Shown: positions 26,303 to 35,823 of the stretch, piece after piece
How positions within the stretch are numbered: the first letter of the stretch is position 1
How the letters are laid out: each line of letters opens with the position of its first letter
From: an uncultured Bacteroidales bacterium
GTDB lineage: Bacteria > Bacteroidota > Bacteroidia > Bacteroidales > F082
DNA length: 64,000 bases
NCBI GenBank assembly: GCA_900318085.1
Contig: ONJF01000004.1
Span: 1-64,000 of the forward strand
Direction: 5' to 3'
The notes under the pieces: model-generated
Databases searched by the model: none
What the model saw: only the letters and a program-made list of their open reading frames with translations
What the model was told of the DNA's origin: nothing
Translations under genes and position numbers: made by a program

Positions 26303-29300
26303 ATGAAAAAAGCAACTTTACTAATAACCGCACTGCTGATGGCCATGGGAATGGCTCAAGCACAAGATGTGTATTTCTGTGGCAGCGGTAACGGCACAGG
26401 CAAGATTTGGAAAAACAACGCACTGATGTACAGCATTTCTGACAATCTGTCCGTCAGTCCGCAAGCCTTACAGGTCACATCCGACGGAACAGTATACTGC
26501 GCAGGTTATGTCCAAGACTCGGTCTATTCGCAAGGCCATATTTGGCAAAACGGCAGTACCGTATTCTCGGCAGGTGACAACAGTATCATTAACAGTTTGA
26601 TTGTCAATGGAGAAGATTGGACCGCAGCTGGTTACAATCAAAACGGATGGAACCTATCCCAAGGTGTTGTTTGGCATAATGGCGAAGTCCTCCATACCTA
26701 CAGCGACAGCCTTGTGCCGAATCATATTTACGCCATGTGCATCGACACGGTCACCGGGGATATCTATTCAGGGGGTGATACCGACAGCCTAGGCACGGCC
26801 ATCGTTTGGAAAAACGACATGATGTTTTGGGAAGCCGACCTTACTTCCACCGCCTGTTGTCTGTACCACGACGGCACCAACCTATATGTGGGAGGATACT
26901 ATTACCTGGAAGGCCTATTGATGGCTACCTTATGGGAAAACGGAGAAATCCTCTATTCGTTTGGCGACAGCCTCACTTCAGTGTTCCAAGCCATAACCAT
27001 TTATGACGGTGACATATACACCTCGGGATATGCAGAAGATTCCGTCTTTGTATGGAAAAACGGAGAAGTGCTCTACGCACATCCCTTCGAACAATACGGT
27101 GATCTATATGCCTTGTGTGTCAACGAATACGGTGTCTATTATGGCGGCAATATCGACAACATAGGCACGGTTTGGAAAGATGGCGAAATTCTCTATCAAC
27201 CTGAAGGTTGCACGAGCATCATGAGTCTCGTGGTGCTTCCTTCCGAGACACCACAACCTGGGCCAGAGCCCAAACTCCTGCCTTGGTTCGACGGCTTTGA
27301 GTCCGACAGCACCTGGGCCGACTGGACCATCCTCGACTTCGACGGCAACACCGCTATCGGATGGGAACGCAACGACGACGAGGCTGCCACCGACGACTAT
27401 AGCGCTCGCCACCTCGCCTTCGACAACATCCAAGAAGGCTGGCTCATCACTCCCCCGCTCTACTTACATCCTTACTCCGACTCGGCTTGGATGTCGTTCA
27501 AGACCATGGAAGTCAACCCAAACAACTACACCAGCAGCCAGCTGATGATCTCCACCACGGGCACCGAGCTCTCCGACTTCACTGAGATATGGTCGCAAGA
27601 AAACCCCTCCAACACTTGGGACTCCATCCATATCGACCTCACCGAATACCAAGGCGACACCATCTATCTCGCCTTCAAATACAGCGGCCACCATGGCCAC
27701 GACTGGTACCTCGATGACATCAATGTCGAAGAGGCATTGACGCTATTCACCATCACCGTCGAACCCGACAGTACAGGTTGGGGCACCACCACGGGCAGCG
27801 GCAGCTATCCTTATGGCGGGACCGTCACCATCGAGGCCATCCCCAACACAGGCCACACCTTCCTCACTTGGAGCGACGGCAACATGAACAACCCACGCAC
27901 CATCGTCGTCACCCAAGACAGCACCTTCATCGCCCATTTCGGCACACTGCAATACACCATTGAAGTCGTCGCCGACCATCCCGAATGGGGTACGGTGACA
28001 GGCGGCGGCACCTATTATTATGGCGACACCATACAGATTTCGGCCACGCCCAATACGGGCTTTGCCTTCGATGGCTGGGACGACGGCATCACCGATAACC
28101 CGCGCACCATCATCGTCGCCCAAGACAGCCTCTTCACCGCCATGTTTAGCACACTGCAACACACCGTCACCGTTGTGAGCGACCATCCCGCATGGGGCTC
28201 GGTGGCGGGTGGCGGCACCTATTATTATGGCGACACCATACAGATTTCGGCCACGGCCAACCTCGGTTTCCAGTTTAACGGCTGGGACGACGGCAACAAC
28301 GACAACCCGCGCACCGTCATCGTCGAAGAGGACATCACCTTCACTGCCCATTTTGGCATCCAGCAATGCCTCATCAAGACCGAAGTCACGCCAGATGGTG
28401 CGGGATCGGTCAACGGAGGCGGCACCTATGACTATGGCACCACGATACATCTGACCGCACACAGCAACACTGGCTATGTCTACAGCATGTGGGACGATGG
28501 CGTCATGGACAACCCACGCAGCGTATTCGTGGAAGGCAACGCCACCTATACCGCCGTCTTCACGCCATTGCAGTATGAAATCACCACCGAGTGCGACCCC
28601 GTGGAGGGCGGCAGCGTGACCGGTGCTGGCACATACGACTACGGCAGCACTGCTGTGCTCACCGCCACGCCCAACAACAACTACATCTTCCTCTGCTGGA
28701 GCGATGGCATCGCCAGCAACCCGCGTAACGTCACCGTAACAGGCAATGCCAACTACAAGGCTTTGTTCCACCTCAACGGCACGCCTCAATACACCATTAA
28801 CGTGCTGGCCAACGATCCCGAGTTGGGCACCGTGACGGGCAGCGGCACCTATCCCGAAGGCACCACCATCGACATCAGCGCCACGCCCAACACGGGCGCT
28901 TATTTCACAGGTTGGGACGACGGCAACACCGACAACCCACGCAGCGTCACCGTCACCCAAGACATGACCTTCACGGCCATCTTCACGGAAGTGCAAATGT
29001 TCACCATCACCGTGCGTCCCGAGTTCCCGTTACTCGGCTCCACCTATGGTGGTGGCACCTATCCTGTCAATACGGTCATCAATATCGGCGCCACGCCCAA
29101 CCCCAACTTCTACTTCTCGGGCTGGCAAGACGGCAATATGGACAACCCGCGTTCCATCACCGTGACCGAAGATGCCGAATACATCGCATCGTTCTCGCAA
29201 GAACCAGTCCAGACCTATACGGTAACGGTCTATTACGATGAGAACCAGGGCTTCATCCTTGGTGCAGGCAGTTACATGGCAGGCGCCACGGCCTCCATCG

Positions 29301-29653
29301 CCGCCATTGCCGCCGATGGCTTTGTGTTCAAGAAATGGAACGACGACACCACCGACAACCCGAAAGTCGTCGTCGTCGACCACGACATCTTCCTCGCCGC
29401 CTTCTTTGAGAGCAACGATGTGACCGAGAGTGGATTCGACCACCTCCACCTCTATCCCAACCCCGCCAACGACAAGATTCACATCGAAGGCTTTGAGGGT
29501 GAGCATGAAATCTTCATCTACAACACCATAGGTTCTTTGGTGAAGACGGCAACCATTACCGACAACCAGGAAATCGGCATCGGCGATTTGCCTGCCGGCC
29601 TCTATCTCGTCCGCATCGACCAACTTCGTGCTTTCAGATTCATCAAGAAATAA
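26303..29653 (+). CDS. Large T9SS surface protein: propeller-like head, choice-of-anchor J domain, eight InlB-type repeats
   Basis: 1116 residues with signal peptide (to about residue 20). Residues 20-315 carry recurrent WKNG/WENGE/WHNGE strands spaced about 40-50 residues, like a beta-propeller. Residues about 325-480 match the choice-of-anchor J/cleaved-adhesin fold (LPWFDGFESDSTWADW, WLITPPLYL, WYLDDINVEE). From about 483 to 1036 there are eight tandem repeats of 67-72 residues (pattern GxVxGxGTYxYGxxxxISAxPNxGxxFxGWxDGxxxNPRxxxVxxDxxFxAxF), the divergent InlB B-repeat. A T9SS sorting domain ends the protein (LYPNPANDKIHIEGFEG). Likely an adhesin or structural surface protein; ligand unknown. 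The repeated DNA (about 27750-29410) is prone to recombination and repeat-number change. Confidence 0.85.
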   Translation: MKKATLLITALLMAMGMAQAQDVYFCGSGNGTGKIWKNNALMYSISDNLSVSPQALQVTSDGTVYCAGYVQDSVYSQGHIWQNGSTVFSAGDNSIINSLIVNGEDWTAAGYNQNGWNLSQGVVWHNGEVLHTYSDSLVPNHIYAMCIDTVTGDIYSGGDTDSLGTAIVWKNDMMFWEADLTSTACCLYHDGTNLYVGGYYYLEGLLMATLWENGEILYSFGDSLTSVFQAITIYDGDIYTSGYAEDSVFVWKNGEVLYAHPFEQYGDLYALCVNEYGVYYGGNIDNIGTVWKDGEILYQPEGCTSIMSLVVLPSETPQPGPEPKLLPWFDGFESDSTWADWTILDFDGNTAIGWERNDDEAATDDYSARHLAFDNIQEGWLITPPLYLHPYSDSAWMSFKTMEVNPNNYTSSQLMISTTGTELSDFTEIWSQENPSNTWDSIHIDLTEYQGDTIYLAFKYSGHHGHDWYLDDINVEEALTLFTITVEPDSTGWGTTTGSGSYPYGGTVTIEAIPNTGHTFLTWSDGNMNNPRTIVVTQDSTFIAHFGTLQYTIEVVADHPEWGTVTGGGTYYYGDTIQISATPNTGFAFDGWDDGITDNPRTIIVAQDSLFTAMFSTLQHTVTVVSDHPAWGSVAGGGTYYYGDTIQISATANLGFQFNGWDDGNNDNPRTVIVEEDITFTAHFGIQQCLIKTEVTPDGAGSVNGGGTYDYGTTIHLTAHSNTGYVYSMWDDGVMDNPRSVFVEGNATYTAVFTPLQYEITTECDPVEGGSVTGAGTYDYGSTAVLTATPNNNYIFLCWSDGIASNPRNVTVTGNANYKALFHLNGTPQYTINVLANDPELGTVTGSGTYPEGTTIDISATPNTGAYFTGWDDGNTDNPRSVTVTQDMTFTAIFTEVQMFTITVRPEFPLLGSTYGGGTYPVNTVINIGATPNPNFYFSGWQDGNMDNPRSITVTEDAEYIASFSQEPVQTYTVTVYYDENQGFILGAGSYMAGATASIAAIAADGFVFKKWNDDTTDNPKVVVVDHDIFLAAFFESNDVTESGFDHLHLYPNPANDKIHIEGFEGEHEIFIYNTIGSLVKTATITDNQEIGIGDLPAGLYLVRIDQLRAFRFIKK

Positions 29654-29710
29654 CAACCCTTTCATAAACAAACCAACAGTTGCGCCCGACACGAACCAAG
29701 GGAAAAAAGA

Positions 29711-30322
29711 ATGAAAAAGATTATGTTAACTGCTCTTGTGCTCATCGCTACGTCTTTGGTCTCTTATGCCCAATACAGTAAAGCATACAATGATGCGAAG
29801 AAAATCACGGACGCCTACGAACAAAGCGTCAACAATGCCAAATCATGCGAGGAATTGGACAACGCATCCATTAACTTCTTCATCCAATTGATGGGCCTCG
29901 TTGAGGTGGAATACGATGAAAGCGAGGAAATGACCGAAAAAGAGAACGAACTGTTAGAAGAACAAATAGACCGTATTACCAACAAGGTCGAGTCAATGAA
30001 ACAACAATTCGACTGCCCGATAGAAGAGGAAGAAGAGGTAGAGCTGATACCGACTACCACCCAGGAATGGGATGAACTCATCAACAGCTACGAAAATGTG
30101 ACAAAGAAACTGGAATGTTTTAATAGCGTTGACTACGACAACGATGATGACTTGAACAAACTGATGGAAGTGTTGACCGAAGCCGAGCCCATCGTCACCA
30201 GAATCGACAATGCCGACACCGAAAACATTACTAAAAAACAATCCGAACGTCTTGACGCGATCAACGATAGATTCGTGAAAGCCGCCATAAGACTTGGATT
30301 TGCCGACGAAGACGAAGAATAA
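29711..30322 (+). CDS. Small acidic secreted protein of unknown function
   Basis: 203 residues with signal peptide (MKKIMLTALVLIATSLVSYA). The mature part is helical and very acidic, with runs such as EYDESEEMTEKENELLEEQ and EEEEEVEL, and only two to three cysteines. No domain recognised. It starts 57 bp after the InlB-repeat gene in the same direction without a visible promoter, so it may be co-transcribed with it. A bidirectional terminator follows. Periplasmic location is inferred. Confidence 0.75.
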   Translation: MKKIMLTALVLIATSLVSYAQYSKAYNDAKKITDAYEQSVNNAKSCEELDNASINFFIQLMGLVEVEYDESEEMTEKENELLEEQIDRITNKVESMKQQFDCPIEEEEEVELIPTTTQEWDELINSYENVTKKLECFNSVDYDNDDDLNKLMEVLTEAEPIVTRIDNADTENITKKQSERLDAINDRFVKAAIRLGFADEDEE

Positions 30323-30338
30323 ACAAATCCTAATCTAC

Positions 30339-30380
30339 AAAAACGAAGGAAGCCGACATCAGCCGGCTTCCTTCGTTTTT
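30339..30380. terminator. Bidirectional intrinsic terminator between convergent genes
   Basis: Perfect 17-bp stem AAAAACGAAGGAAGCCG / CGGCTTCCTTCGTTTTT with an 8-nt loop. The A-run and T-run let it serve both the plus-strand gene ending at 30322 and the minus-strand subtilase ending at 30397. Confidence 0.9.
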
Positions 30381-30396
30381 ATGCTATAGGCAATCG

Positions 30397-32043
30397 TTAT
30401 TTGGTCACGACCAGTTTCACCGTCTGGCTGCCCAATTCCGAAACAGCATTAATGAAATACACACCAGTGCCGAGCGTATTCAGGAAATTCTCCAGGGTGG
30501 TATGGTTCAAACCGTTAAAAGTGTAAGTGTAGAGTTGGCGACCCGTAATGTCATAGACCGTCACGTCGGCCTTAGCACCTTCCTTCAGTGCCACTTTCAC
30601 CTCGCCTTGTGAAGGGTTAGGATACACATTTATGATTTCATTGGCAGCAACAGAGTGTTCCTCGACCTTCAGCAGCTCCAGGGCTTGTGAGAAGTCAGGA
30701 ATGCCATAGCCATACTTGGAATCGGGATTATCTGCACGGTTACCACAAGCACGGAGAGCGTCACAGATCTCCTGCACGGAAGAATAAGGGCGGGCTTGAC
30801 GCAAGCATGCCACTGCGCCAGCGAGAACAGGAGTGGCAAACGAGGTGCCATTACCATTGTAGTAAGGCCACCAGCTGCCATAACCCGAAGCCACATAGGT
30901 GCCTTCGCCCATAGCCATCACATCAGGTTTGATGCGGCCGTCATAGGTCGGACCCACCGAACTGAAACTAGCACGATCACCAGCGGCATTCACAGCACCC
31001 ACCGTCACGATGTGTTCGGCATCGGCGGGGATGCCCAGCGTGCAATTGCCATCGCCTTCGTTGCCGGCGGCATTCATGCAGATCATGCCACGACTTGCGG
31101 CAATTTCAGCTCCTATCGACATGGGAGCCGTCTTACCATCGTAGTGCTCAAAAGGATGGTTCCATTGGCTCATGTCAAAAGTGATGTAACCCAAAGAGGT
31201 GGAACACACATCGACGCCCAGGCTGTCGGCATACTCGGCACCCGACACCCAGTTATACTCCTCGATGATGTTCTCACTGTCGCCGTCTTCGGTATGGATG
31301 AGATAATAGGAAGCCTTATAAGCCGTGCCCACCATATTGTTGGGATCGTAGGCGCCCATAGTGCTCAAGCAAGAAGTGCCGTGGGTGCTCTGCGTATACA
31401 CCGAGTTGGAACCGTAAACGAAATCGCGGGTACCAAGCAGACGGCCTTCTTCACGCATATTGTCGAAGCAGGAAGTGTTTTCGGCTCCTTCGAAGCCGCC
31501 ATCAAGGACAGCGATGATGACGCCAGTGCCATCGAAACCCATATCGTGCAACACATCCACATTCAGTTGCTTCACTTGGTCTTCTGCGCCGCCATAGAAA
31601 CCTTTTGAAGAACGCGTGGAAGCGGCGGGCTTCATCTCGTTGGCCAGCCAACGCTCCTTTTGTTCTTGCGCCTTCAGGTCGTTGGGGCAGTTACGCACCG
31701 TCATCACGCAGTCAAGGGCGTTGATCGCCTCAATCACGCTCGGGTCGGTGACATGTACCGAAACGCCATTCAGCCACTTCGAAGGATTGATAATCTCGGC
31801 ACCGCAATCGGCCACTGCCTGCAAGTACTGCGGATTGACAGGGAGGTCGTATTCGTCAATGGCGATGTTAAGGTTGGCGCGGCGTTGCAAAGCCCTCGGG
31901 CTCAAATAAGCCTCTGGATTGTCGATGGAATAAGGAGAGCCTTCCTTATCCGTGAATTGCACCCAATAGATATTGGTTGCCACCTGCGCTTGGGCAAACA
32001 TCGTGGCAGCCAAAAACAAAAGTAAAAAAGACAGTTTTCTCAT
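30397..32043 (-). CDS. Secreted S8 subtilisin-like serine peptidase with T9SS sorting domain
   Basis: 548 residues with signal peptide (MRKLSFLLLFLAATMFAQAQ), an N-terminal propeptide-like region (YWVQFTDKEGSPYSIDNPEAYLSPRALQRR, a stretch often seen in Bacteroidota S8 proteases), and the catalytic triad: Asp in IIAVLDGGFEGA, His in STHGTSCLSTMGA, Ser in GNGTSFATPVLAGAVA, with oxyanion Asn in MNAAGNEGDG. The C-terminus is a T9SS type A sorting domain (VYPNPSQGEVKVAL...). Predicted to be secreted or surface-attached and to degrade proteins. A -7 element (TATTTTTG, 32092-32099 minus) lies 49 bp upstream of the ATG. Confidence 0.92.
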   Translation of the reverse strand: MRKLSFLLLFLAATMFAQAQVATNIYWVQFTDKEGSPYSIDNPEAYLSPRALQRRANLNIAIDEYDLPVNPQYLQAVADCGAEIINPSKWLNGVSVHVTDPSVIEAINALDCVMTVRNCPNDLKAQEQKERWLANEMKPAASTRSSKGFYGGAEDQVKQLNVDVLHDMGFDGTGVIIAVLDGGFEGAENTSCFDNMREEGRLLGTRDFVYGSNSVYTQSTHGTSCLSTMGAYDPNNMVGTAYKASYYLIHTEDGDSENIIEEYNWVSGAEYADSLGVDVCSTSLGYITFDMSQWNHPFEHYDGKTAPMSIGAEIAASRGMICMNAAGNEGDGNCTLGIPADAEHIVTVGAVNAAGDRASFSSVGPTYDGRIKPDVMAMGEGTYVASGYGSWWPYYNGNGTSFATPVLAGAVACLRQARPYSSVQEICDALRACGNRADNPDSKYGYGIPDFSQALELLKVEEHSVAANEIINVYPNPSQGEVKVALKEGAKADVTVYDITGRQLYTYTFNGLNHTTLENFLNTLGTGVYFINAVSELGSQTVKLVVTK

Positions 32044-32091
32044 AGTATTTAATAATTGATGATTCTACTATAATTAGGTGATAAAAACGCG

Positions 32092-32099
32092 CAAAAATA
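32092..32099 (-). promoter_or_regulatory. -7 promoter element for the S8 peptidase gene
   Basis: TATTTTTG on the minus strand, 49 bp before the start. The 224-bp gap to trmD also holds a short tandem of CAGCATT units (about 32203-32223). Confidence 0.55.
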
Positions 32100-32236
32100 A
32101 ACAAATTCTCTATTTTATGATTCTCCATCCAAAAAATAGACAAATAATCTAACCCAACAACCCATCTCCAAAGCAACAATTCCTCATTCATCATTCCACC
32201 TTCAGCATTCAGCATTCAGCATTCAAAAATTTTCCC

Positions 32237-32244
32237 TACTTTTG
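32237..32244 (+). promoter_or_regulatory. -7 promoter element for trmD
   Basis: TACTTTTG on the plus strand, 24 bp before the ATG at 32268. Confidence 0.6.
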
Positions 32245-32267
32245 CAAAACAAAAAAAAGCACACATC

Positions 32268-32957
32268 ATGCGCATCGACATCATCGCCGTTTTCCCCGAA
32301 ATGTTTGAGGGGCCTTTTACCGAAAGCATCATCAAACGCGCCATCAACAAGGGCATTGTGGAGATAGGGTTACACAACCTACGCGACTACAGCACCGACA
32401 AGCACCACAAAGTGGACGACTACTCGTTTGCCGCAGGTGCGGGCATGGTGATGATGATCGAGCCTGTCGACAACTGCATCAGCCACCTGAAAAGCCAGCG
32501 CGACTATGACGAAGTCATCTACATGAGTCCCGACGGCGAACTGTTGGACCAACCCTTGTGCAACCAACTCTCGATGAAAGAGAACCTCATCATCCTCTGC
32601 GGACACTACAAAGGCATCGACGAGCGTATCCGCGAGCATCTGGTCACCAAAGAGATAAGCATCGGAAACTATGTCCTCTCGGGAGGAGAGTTGGGTGCAG
32701 CAGTTTTGGTCGACAGTCTGGTGCGCCTCATCCCCGGCGCTTTGGGTGACGAGACCTCTGCCCTCTCCGACTCATTCCAAGACGGGCTGGTGTCGCCACC
32801 GGTCTACACCCGTCCACGCAGCTACAAAGGATGGGAAGTCCCAGAGGTGCTTTTGTCGGGCAACGACAAACTCATCAACGATTGGCGTTTGGAGCAAGCC
32901 ATCGAGCGCACCAAGGTACGCCGACCAGAAATGTACGAAAATTTCAAAAAAAGCTGA
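32268..32957 (+). CDS. trmD: tRNA (guanine-N1)-methyltransferase
   Basis: 229-residue SPOUT methyltransferase that methylates G37 of tRNAs with S-adenosylmethionine, preventing frameshifts. Seen: [43 protein letters not shown], the knotted SAM-binding segment [21 protein letters not shown], and [15 protein letters not shown]. The usual FGGGAGMVM reads FAAGAGMVM here, a mild change. As in many bacteria it lies just before rplS, which has its own promoter in the gap. Confidence 0.96.
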   Translation: MRIDIIAVFPEMFEGPFTESIIKRAINKGIVEIGLHNLRDYSTDKHHKVDDYSFAAGAGMVMMIEPVDNCISHLKSQRDYDEVIYMSPDGELLDQPLCNQLSMKENLIILCGHYKGIDERIREHLVTKEISIGNYVLSGGELGAAVLVDSLVRLIPGALGDETSALSDSFQDGLVSPPVYTRPRSYKGWEVPEVLLSGNDKLINDWRLEQAIERTKVRRPEMYENFKKS

Positions 32958-32986
32958 GATTATTGGCTCAATATTGATTTTTTTTG

Positions 32987-32994
32987 TATTTTTG
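32987..32994 (+). promoter_or_regulatory. Promoter for rplS
   Basis: TATTTTTG (-7) with TTG at 32963-32965 about 21 bp upstream as a -33 candidate; 40 bp before the ATG at 33035. It supports the start MSKNALIQF rather than an ATG at 32984. Confidence 0.65.
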
Positions 32995-33034
32995 CACCCA
33001 CTTTTTGGAGAAAAATATACAAAAATCATATAAA

Positions 33035-33388
33035 ATGAGCAAAAACGCATTAATCCAATTCGTTGAAGATCAAATTGTTGTAAAAGATTTTCCGAAGTTC
33101 AAGACAGGTGACACCATCACGGTGACCTACAAGATTGTAGAAGGACAAAAAGAGCGTCTGCAGAAGTTCCAGGGCATCGTCCTGAAGCGCAGCGGCCAAG
33201 GCAAGGTTGGTACTTTCACCATCCGCAAGATTTCCAATAACATTGGCGTGGAAAGATGTTTCCCCATCGCCTCCCCCATGATTGAGAACATCGAGCTCAA
33301 CAAGAGAGGTGACGTCCGCAAATCGCGCATTTATTATCTGCGCGGCCTGCGCGGCAAGAAAGCCAAGATCAAGGAACTCAAGGACTGA
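33035..33388 (+). CDS. rplS: 50S ribosomal protein L19
   Basis: 117 residues, normal length: DFPKFKTGDTITVTYKIVEG, RLQKFQGIVLKRSGQG, FTIRKISNNIGVERCFPIASP, and GDVRKSRIYYLRGLRGKKAK, all hallmark L19 segments at the 30S-50S interface. The start at MSKNALIQFVED is chosen because the promoter lies upstream of it and the longer version has no family support. A strong terminator follows. Confidence 0.97.
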   Translation: MSKNALIQFVEDQIVVKDFPKFKTGDTITVTYKIVEGQKERLQKFQGIVLKRSGQGKVGTFTIRKISNNIGVERCFPIASPMIENIELNKRGDVRKSRIYYLRGLRGKKAKIKELKD

Positions 33389-33407
33389 TTCCTTCAGCCA
33401 CAACGAA

Positions 33408-33445
33408 AAAAGAAGCTCCGAGCGATGCTCGGAGCTTCTTTTTGT
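33408..33445 (+). terminator. Intrinsic terminator after rplS
   Basis: Stem AAAGAAGCTCCGAGC / GCTCGGAGCTTCTTT with a tiny loop and trailing T run. Confidence 0.9.
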
Positions 33446-33497
33446 TATGATCGGTTTTTCAAGACGCTATCTTTATCTTTGTGTGTTTTAATAACAT

Positions 33498-34244
33498 TCA
33501 ATTTATTTTTCTATAATAATAAGTGTGAAAACTATCTGTTTTTTTTGATTTGGCCTTTATGACATAATTGTCTTCGTCCGCTTCATAATCATAGACATCA
33601 CTTTCAGGCATGTACTTCCAAAGAGGAGTAAACAGAGGTAATGGGACTTCGTTCGACACATAATTCGAAAGATAAAATGGCAAATTATAGTGCGGATGTA
33701 TATAATTCGTGAAAGCGTTGTATTCATAATTCCTCGTAAGAATACACGCCTTGATTACATTATCTCCGTCCCATTGAAAAGTGTCTTTTGTCCCAAACAG
33801 ATAAGTTCTTTCTATAATTCTACCGTCATCGTCATAACAATATCTTTCCGTATGCCGTATTACACCATTGTCATAACAACATATACTGTCAATCTTTCCT
33901 TGCTGTAAATGAATCATAATGCTATCATACCAAAAGGACCACATTGGATAACTGAATTGAGGCATTGTAAAGATTACTCGAATACTATCATCCTCGTAAT
34001 ATTTGAAATCATAATCCAAGACGGAACCATAGCCCAAACTATGTTTCATATGAAGTATTTTTGTGCAGTCATCGTTCCAATCGATAGCCAGCATGGGTTT
34101 TTCAGGGTCGTCATTAAGCAGTTGCTTAACAAGATATTTCTTTACCATAGGTTCATCGTTTTCTGGAATAACCCCTGGCTCTGGTTTGCGGCAAGCAGTC
34201 ATAACCATGGCCATCATGCAAATAATAATGAAGAGTCTTTTCAT
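33498..34244 (-). CDS. Hypothetical lipoprotein
   Basis: 248 residues with a lipoprotein signal (MKRLFIIICMMAMVMTACRK; Cys18). The mature part is beta-rich with many Tyr and Asp residues and YxxxxRI-type turns (YCYDDDGRIIERTYLFGTKD, FQWDGDNVIKACIL), a pattern of the DUF4595-like lipoproteins of Bacteroidota, whose function is unknown. The gene is visibly more AT-rich than its neighbours, with A/T-ending codons, and may be a later acquisition. A -7 element (TACCTTTG, 34280-34287 minus) precedes it by 36 bp. Confidence 0.75.
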   Translation of the reverse strand: MKRLFIIICMMAMVMTACRKPEPGVIPENDEPMVKKYLVKQLLNDDPEKPMLAIDWNDDCTKILHMKHSLGYGSVLDYDFKYYEDDSIRVIFTMPQFSYPMWSFWYDSIMIHLQQGKIDSICCYDNGVIRHTERYCYDDDGRIIERTYLFGTKDTFQWDGDNVIKACILTRNYEYNAFTNYIHPHYNLPFYLSNYVSNEVPLPLFTPLWKYMPESDVYDYEADEDNYVIKAKSKKTDSFHTYYYRKIN

Positions 34245-34279
34245 CGCTATGCGTTTTTAGTTATTCATCCTAAATCGGG

Positions 34280-34287
34280 CAAAGGTA
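34280..34287 (-). promoter_or_regulatory. -7 promoter element for the hypothetical lipoprotein
   Basis: TACCTTTG on the minus strand upstream of the ATG at 34244. A nearby 9-bp inverted repeat (AAACAGACG 34312-34320, CGTCTGTTT 34346-34354) may terminate the symporter gene. Confidence 0.5.
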
Positions 34288-34379
34288 ACAAATATGACAA
34301 TACAAACAAGAAAACAGACGCAAAACCCTCTTTCGAGACAATTTACGTCTGTTTGGCAAAACGAAGGATAGCTTCTCAT

Positions 34380-35819
34380 CTATTCTTCAACCTTCTTCTT
34401 CCTCTTGAAAATCTTCGTTCGTAGCATAAAGATGGTAAGCGCTGCCCAGAAGACCACCAAAATGCCCAAGGTAATGAAAGTAGCTTTCGGGCTTTGCGGG
34501 GCGTAACCTACCAAAAGCAGCACGGGGAAGCCGAGGACGATGGCCGAAAGGGTCTGCAGCACCAGGTTGTTGGCAGCAGGCGTCTCAAACTTCGGGTCGA
34601 TCTCGCGCAACAGGATCATACCATTACTGGCCGTACCCGTCAGCATGCCGAACATCGAGAAGAAGCCCTCGTATTTGTAATTCGGATAGAGGTGCTTGCA
34701 AATCCACAACACATAGATAAAGGTGGCGACAGCGCCCAAAGTGACAATGAGGATGAAAGGCAACAGGAACTTGCCAAAGTGCTCAAAGTTGATGGCCGCC
34801 GTACCTGCCACAATCATGATGTCGAAACAGAAACCGCTGATACGGTTGAGCATATAGTTGTTGATATATTCGCGGCTCATCAGCTTGGCTTTCTTGAAAC
34901 CCTTCAGGAGGTTCTTGAAGAGAATGCCGAACAGCGTGCCAATCAAGAAGTTGAAGCCCCACAGCATGGGTTTCAAGGTGTTGGTGCCGAAATTACCCAG
35001 CTCCATGCCCTGGATCCAGTTGGTAAACAGGTATACCAGGAAATACACAAATAGCACCATACAGATTTGTATCGAGAGCTTGTCGACCGACTCGGCATCG
35101 GGTATCTCGCCCTTGCTTTCATAGTCTTGTAAAGTATTTACCTGGGCATCGGCGATTTTCTTTCTCGAAAGGATGCCTTTTCGGCGTAAGATGTTCATAT
35201 AGACGACGCCAACCACACTACCCACCACGAAACCCGTGGCCGCAATGGAAAGACCAAAGTCAGCACCCGGGAATTCGATGCCCTGCTGGGTGGCCCATCC
35301 TGTGAAGATCTTGCCGAAGTTCAAGGCCTGACCCGGCCCCTGCCCGTAGCCCATAGGCAACAGCAGACCTGCAGCATAGAACAAGCGCCTACCAAAATAG
35401 AAAAACAGGATGGAGACGATGAGTCCCACTATGCCTTGGATGACATAGGTGGAAGCCGTCAAGGCGCCCGTTTCAATCACTTTCATCGGCGTGGATCTCG
35501 ATTCAATCTTGTTGTTCTTCAAGGCCAAGGCCACGAAGCCCAAACCCAAGGCATGATAGGTCACAATCTCCATCATGGGCTTGTTGATAAGTTCGCGGCA
35601 ACTAGGGATCTGCTTGAAAAGCAGCAAAAGCAAGCCACCCAGCAAAGCCGAAGGTAGCAGGCTCTTGTTCAAAAACGGCACTTTGGTCCTCAACACGTTA
35701 CCAAGCAAGAGGGCCGTCGCTAAGATGCAAAACTGCACCAGCCATTGCCATGCTTCAGGCCGGTCAAAGGTCATCACAGAAACGTCAAGTAACATATTAC
35801 AATGATTTTGGTTCAACAT
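34380..35819 (-). CDS. gltS: Sodium/glutamate symporter (GltS family)
   Basis: 479-residue inner-membrane protein with about 11-12 predicted helices. Seen: FCILATALLLGNVLRTKVPFL, SLLPSALLGGLLLLLF, LLPMGYGQGPGQALNFG (the conserved glycine-rich re-entrant loop of GltS), FDIMIVAGTAAINFEHFG, and MFGMLTGTASNGMILLREID (the second inverted-repeat loop). It imports glutamate with sodium in characterised members; substrate here is by homology. Two starts are possible: 35819 (4 bp after the YbjQ-like stop) or Met10 at 35792. It is probably co-transcribed with the YbjQ-like gene. Confidence 0.9.
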   Translation of the reverse strand: MLNQNHCNMLLDVSVMTFDRPEAWQWLVQFCILATALLLGNVLRTKVPFLNKSLLPSALLGGLLLLLFKQIPSCRELINKPMMEIVTYHALGLGFVALALKNNKIESRSTPMKVIETGALTASTYVIQGIVGLIVSILFFYFGRRLFYAAGLLLPMGYGQGPGQALNFGKIFTGWATQQGIEFPGADFGLSIAATGFVVGSVVGVVYMNILRRKGILSRKKIADAQVNTLQDYESKGEIPDAESVDKLSIQICMVLFVYFLVYLFTNWIQGMELGNFGTNTLKPMLWGFNFLIGTLFGILFKNLLKGFKKAKLMSREYINNYMLNRISGFCFDIMIVAGTAAINFEHFGKFLLPFILIVTLGAVATFIYVLWICKHLYPNYKYEGFFSMFGMLTGTASNGMILLREIDPKFETPAANNLVLQTLSAIVLGFPVLLLVGYAPQSPKATFITLGILVVFWAALTIFMLRTKIFKRKKKVEE

Positions 35820-35823
35820 TCAA

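Noticed and set aside
27743..28996. 417-codon minus-strand frame opposite the InlB repeats
   Set aside because: Repetitive mirror of the plus-strand repeat region; no start context or family support.
27750..29410. Regular tandem DNA similarity, possible CRISPR-like array
   Set aside because: The period is about 200-215 bp and in frame with a coding repeat; no short identical repeats with unique spacers.
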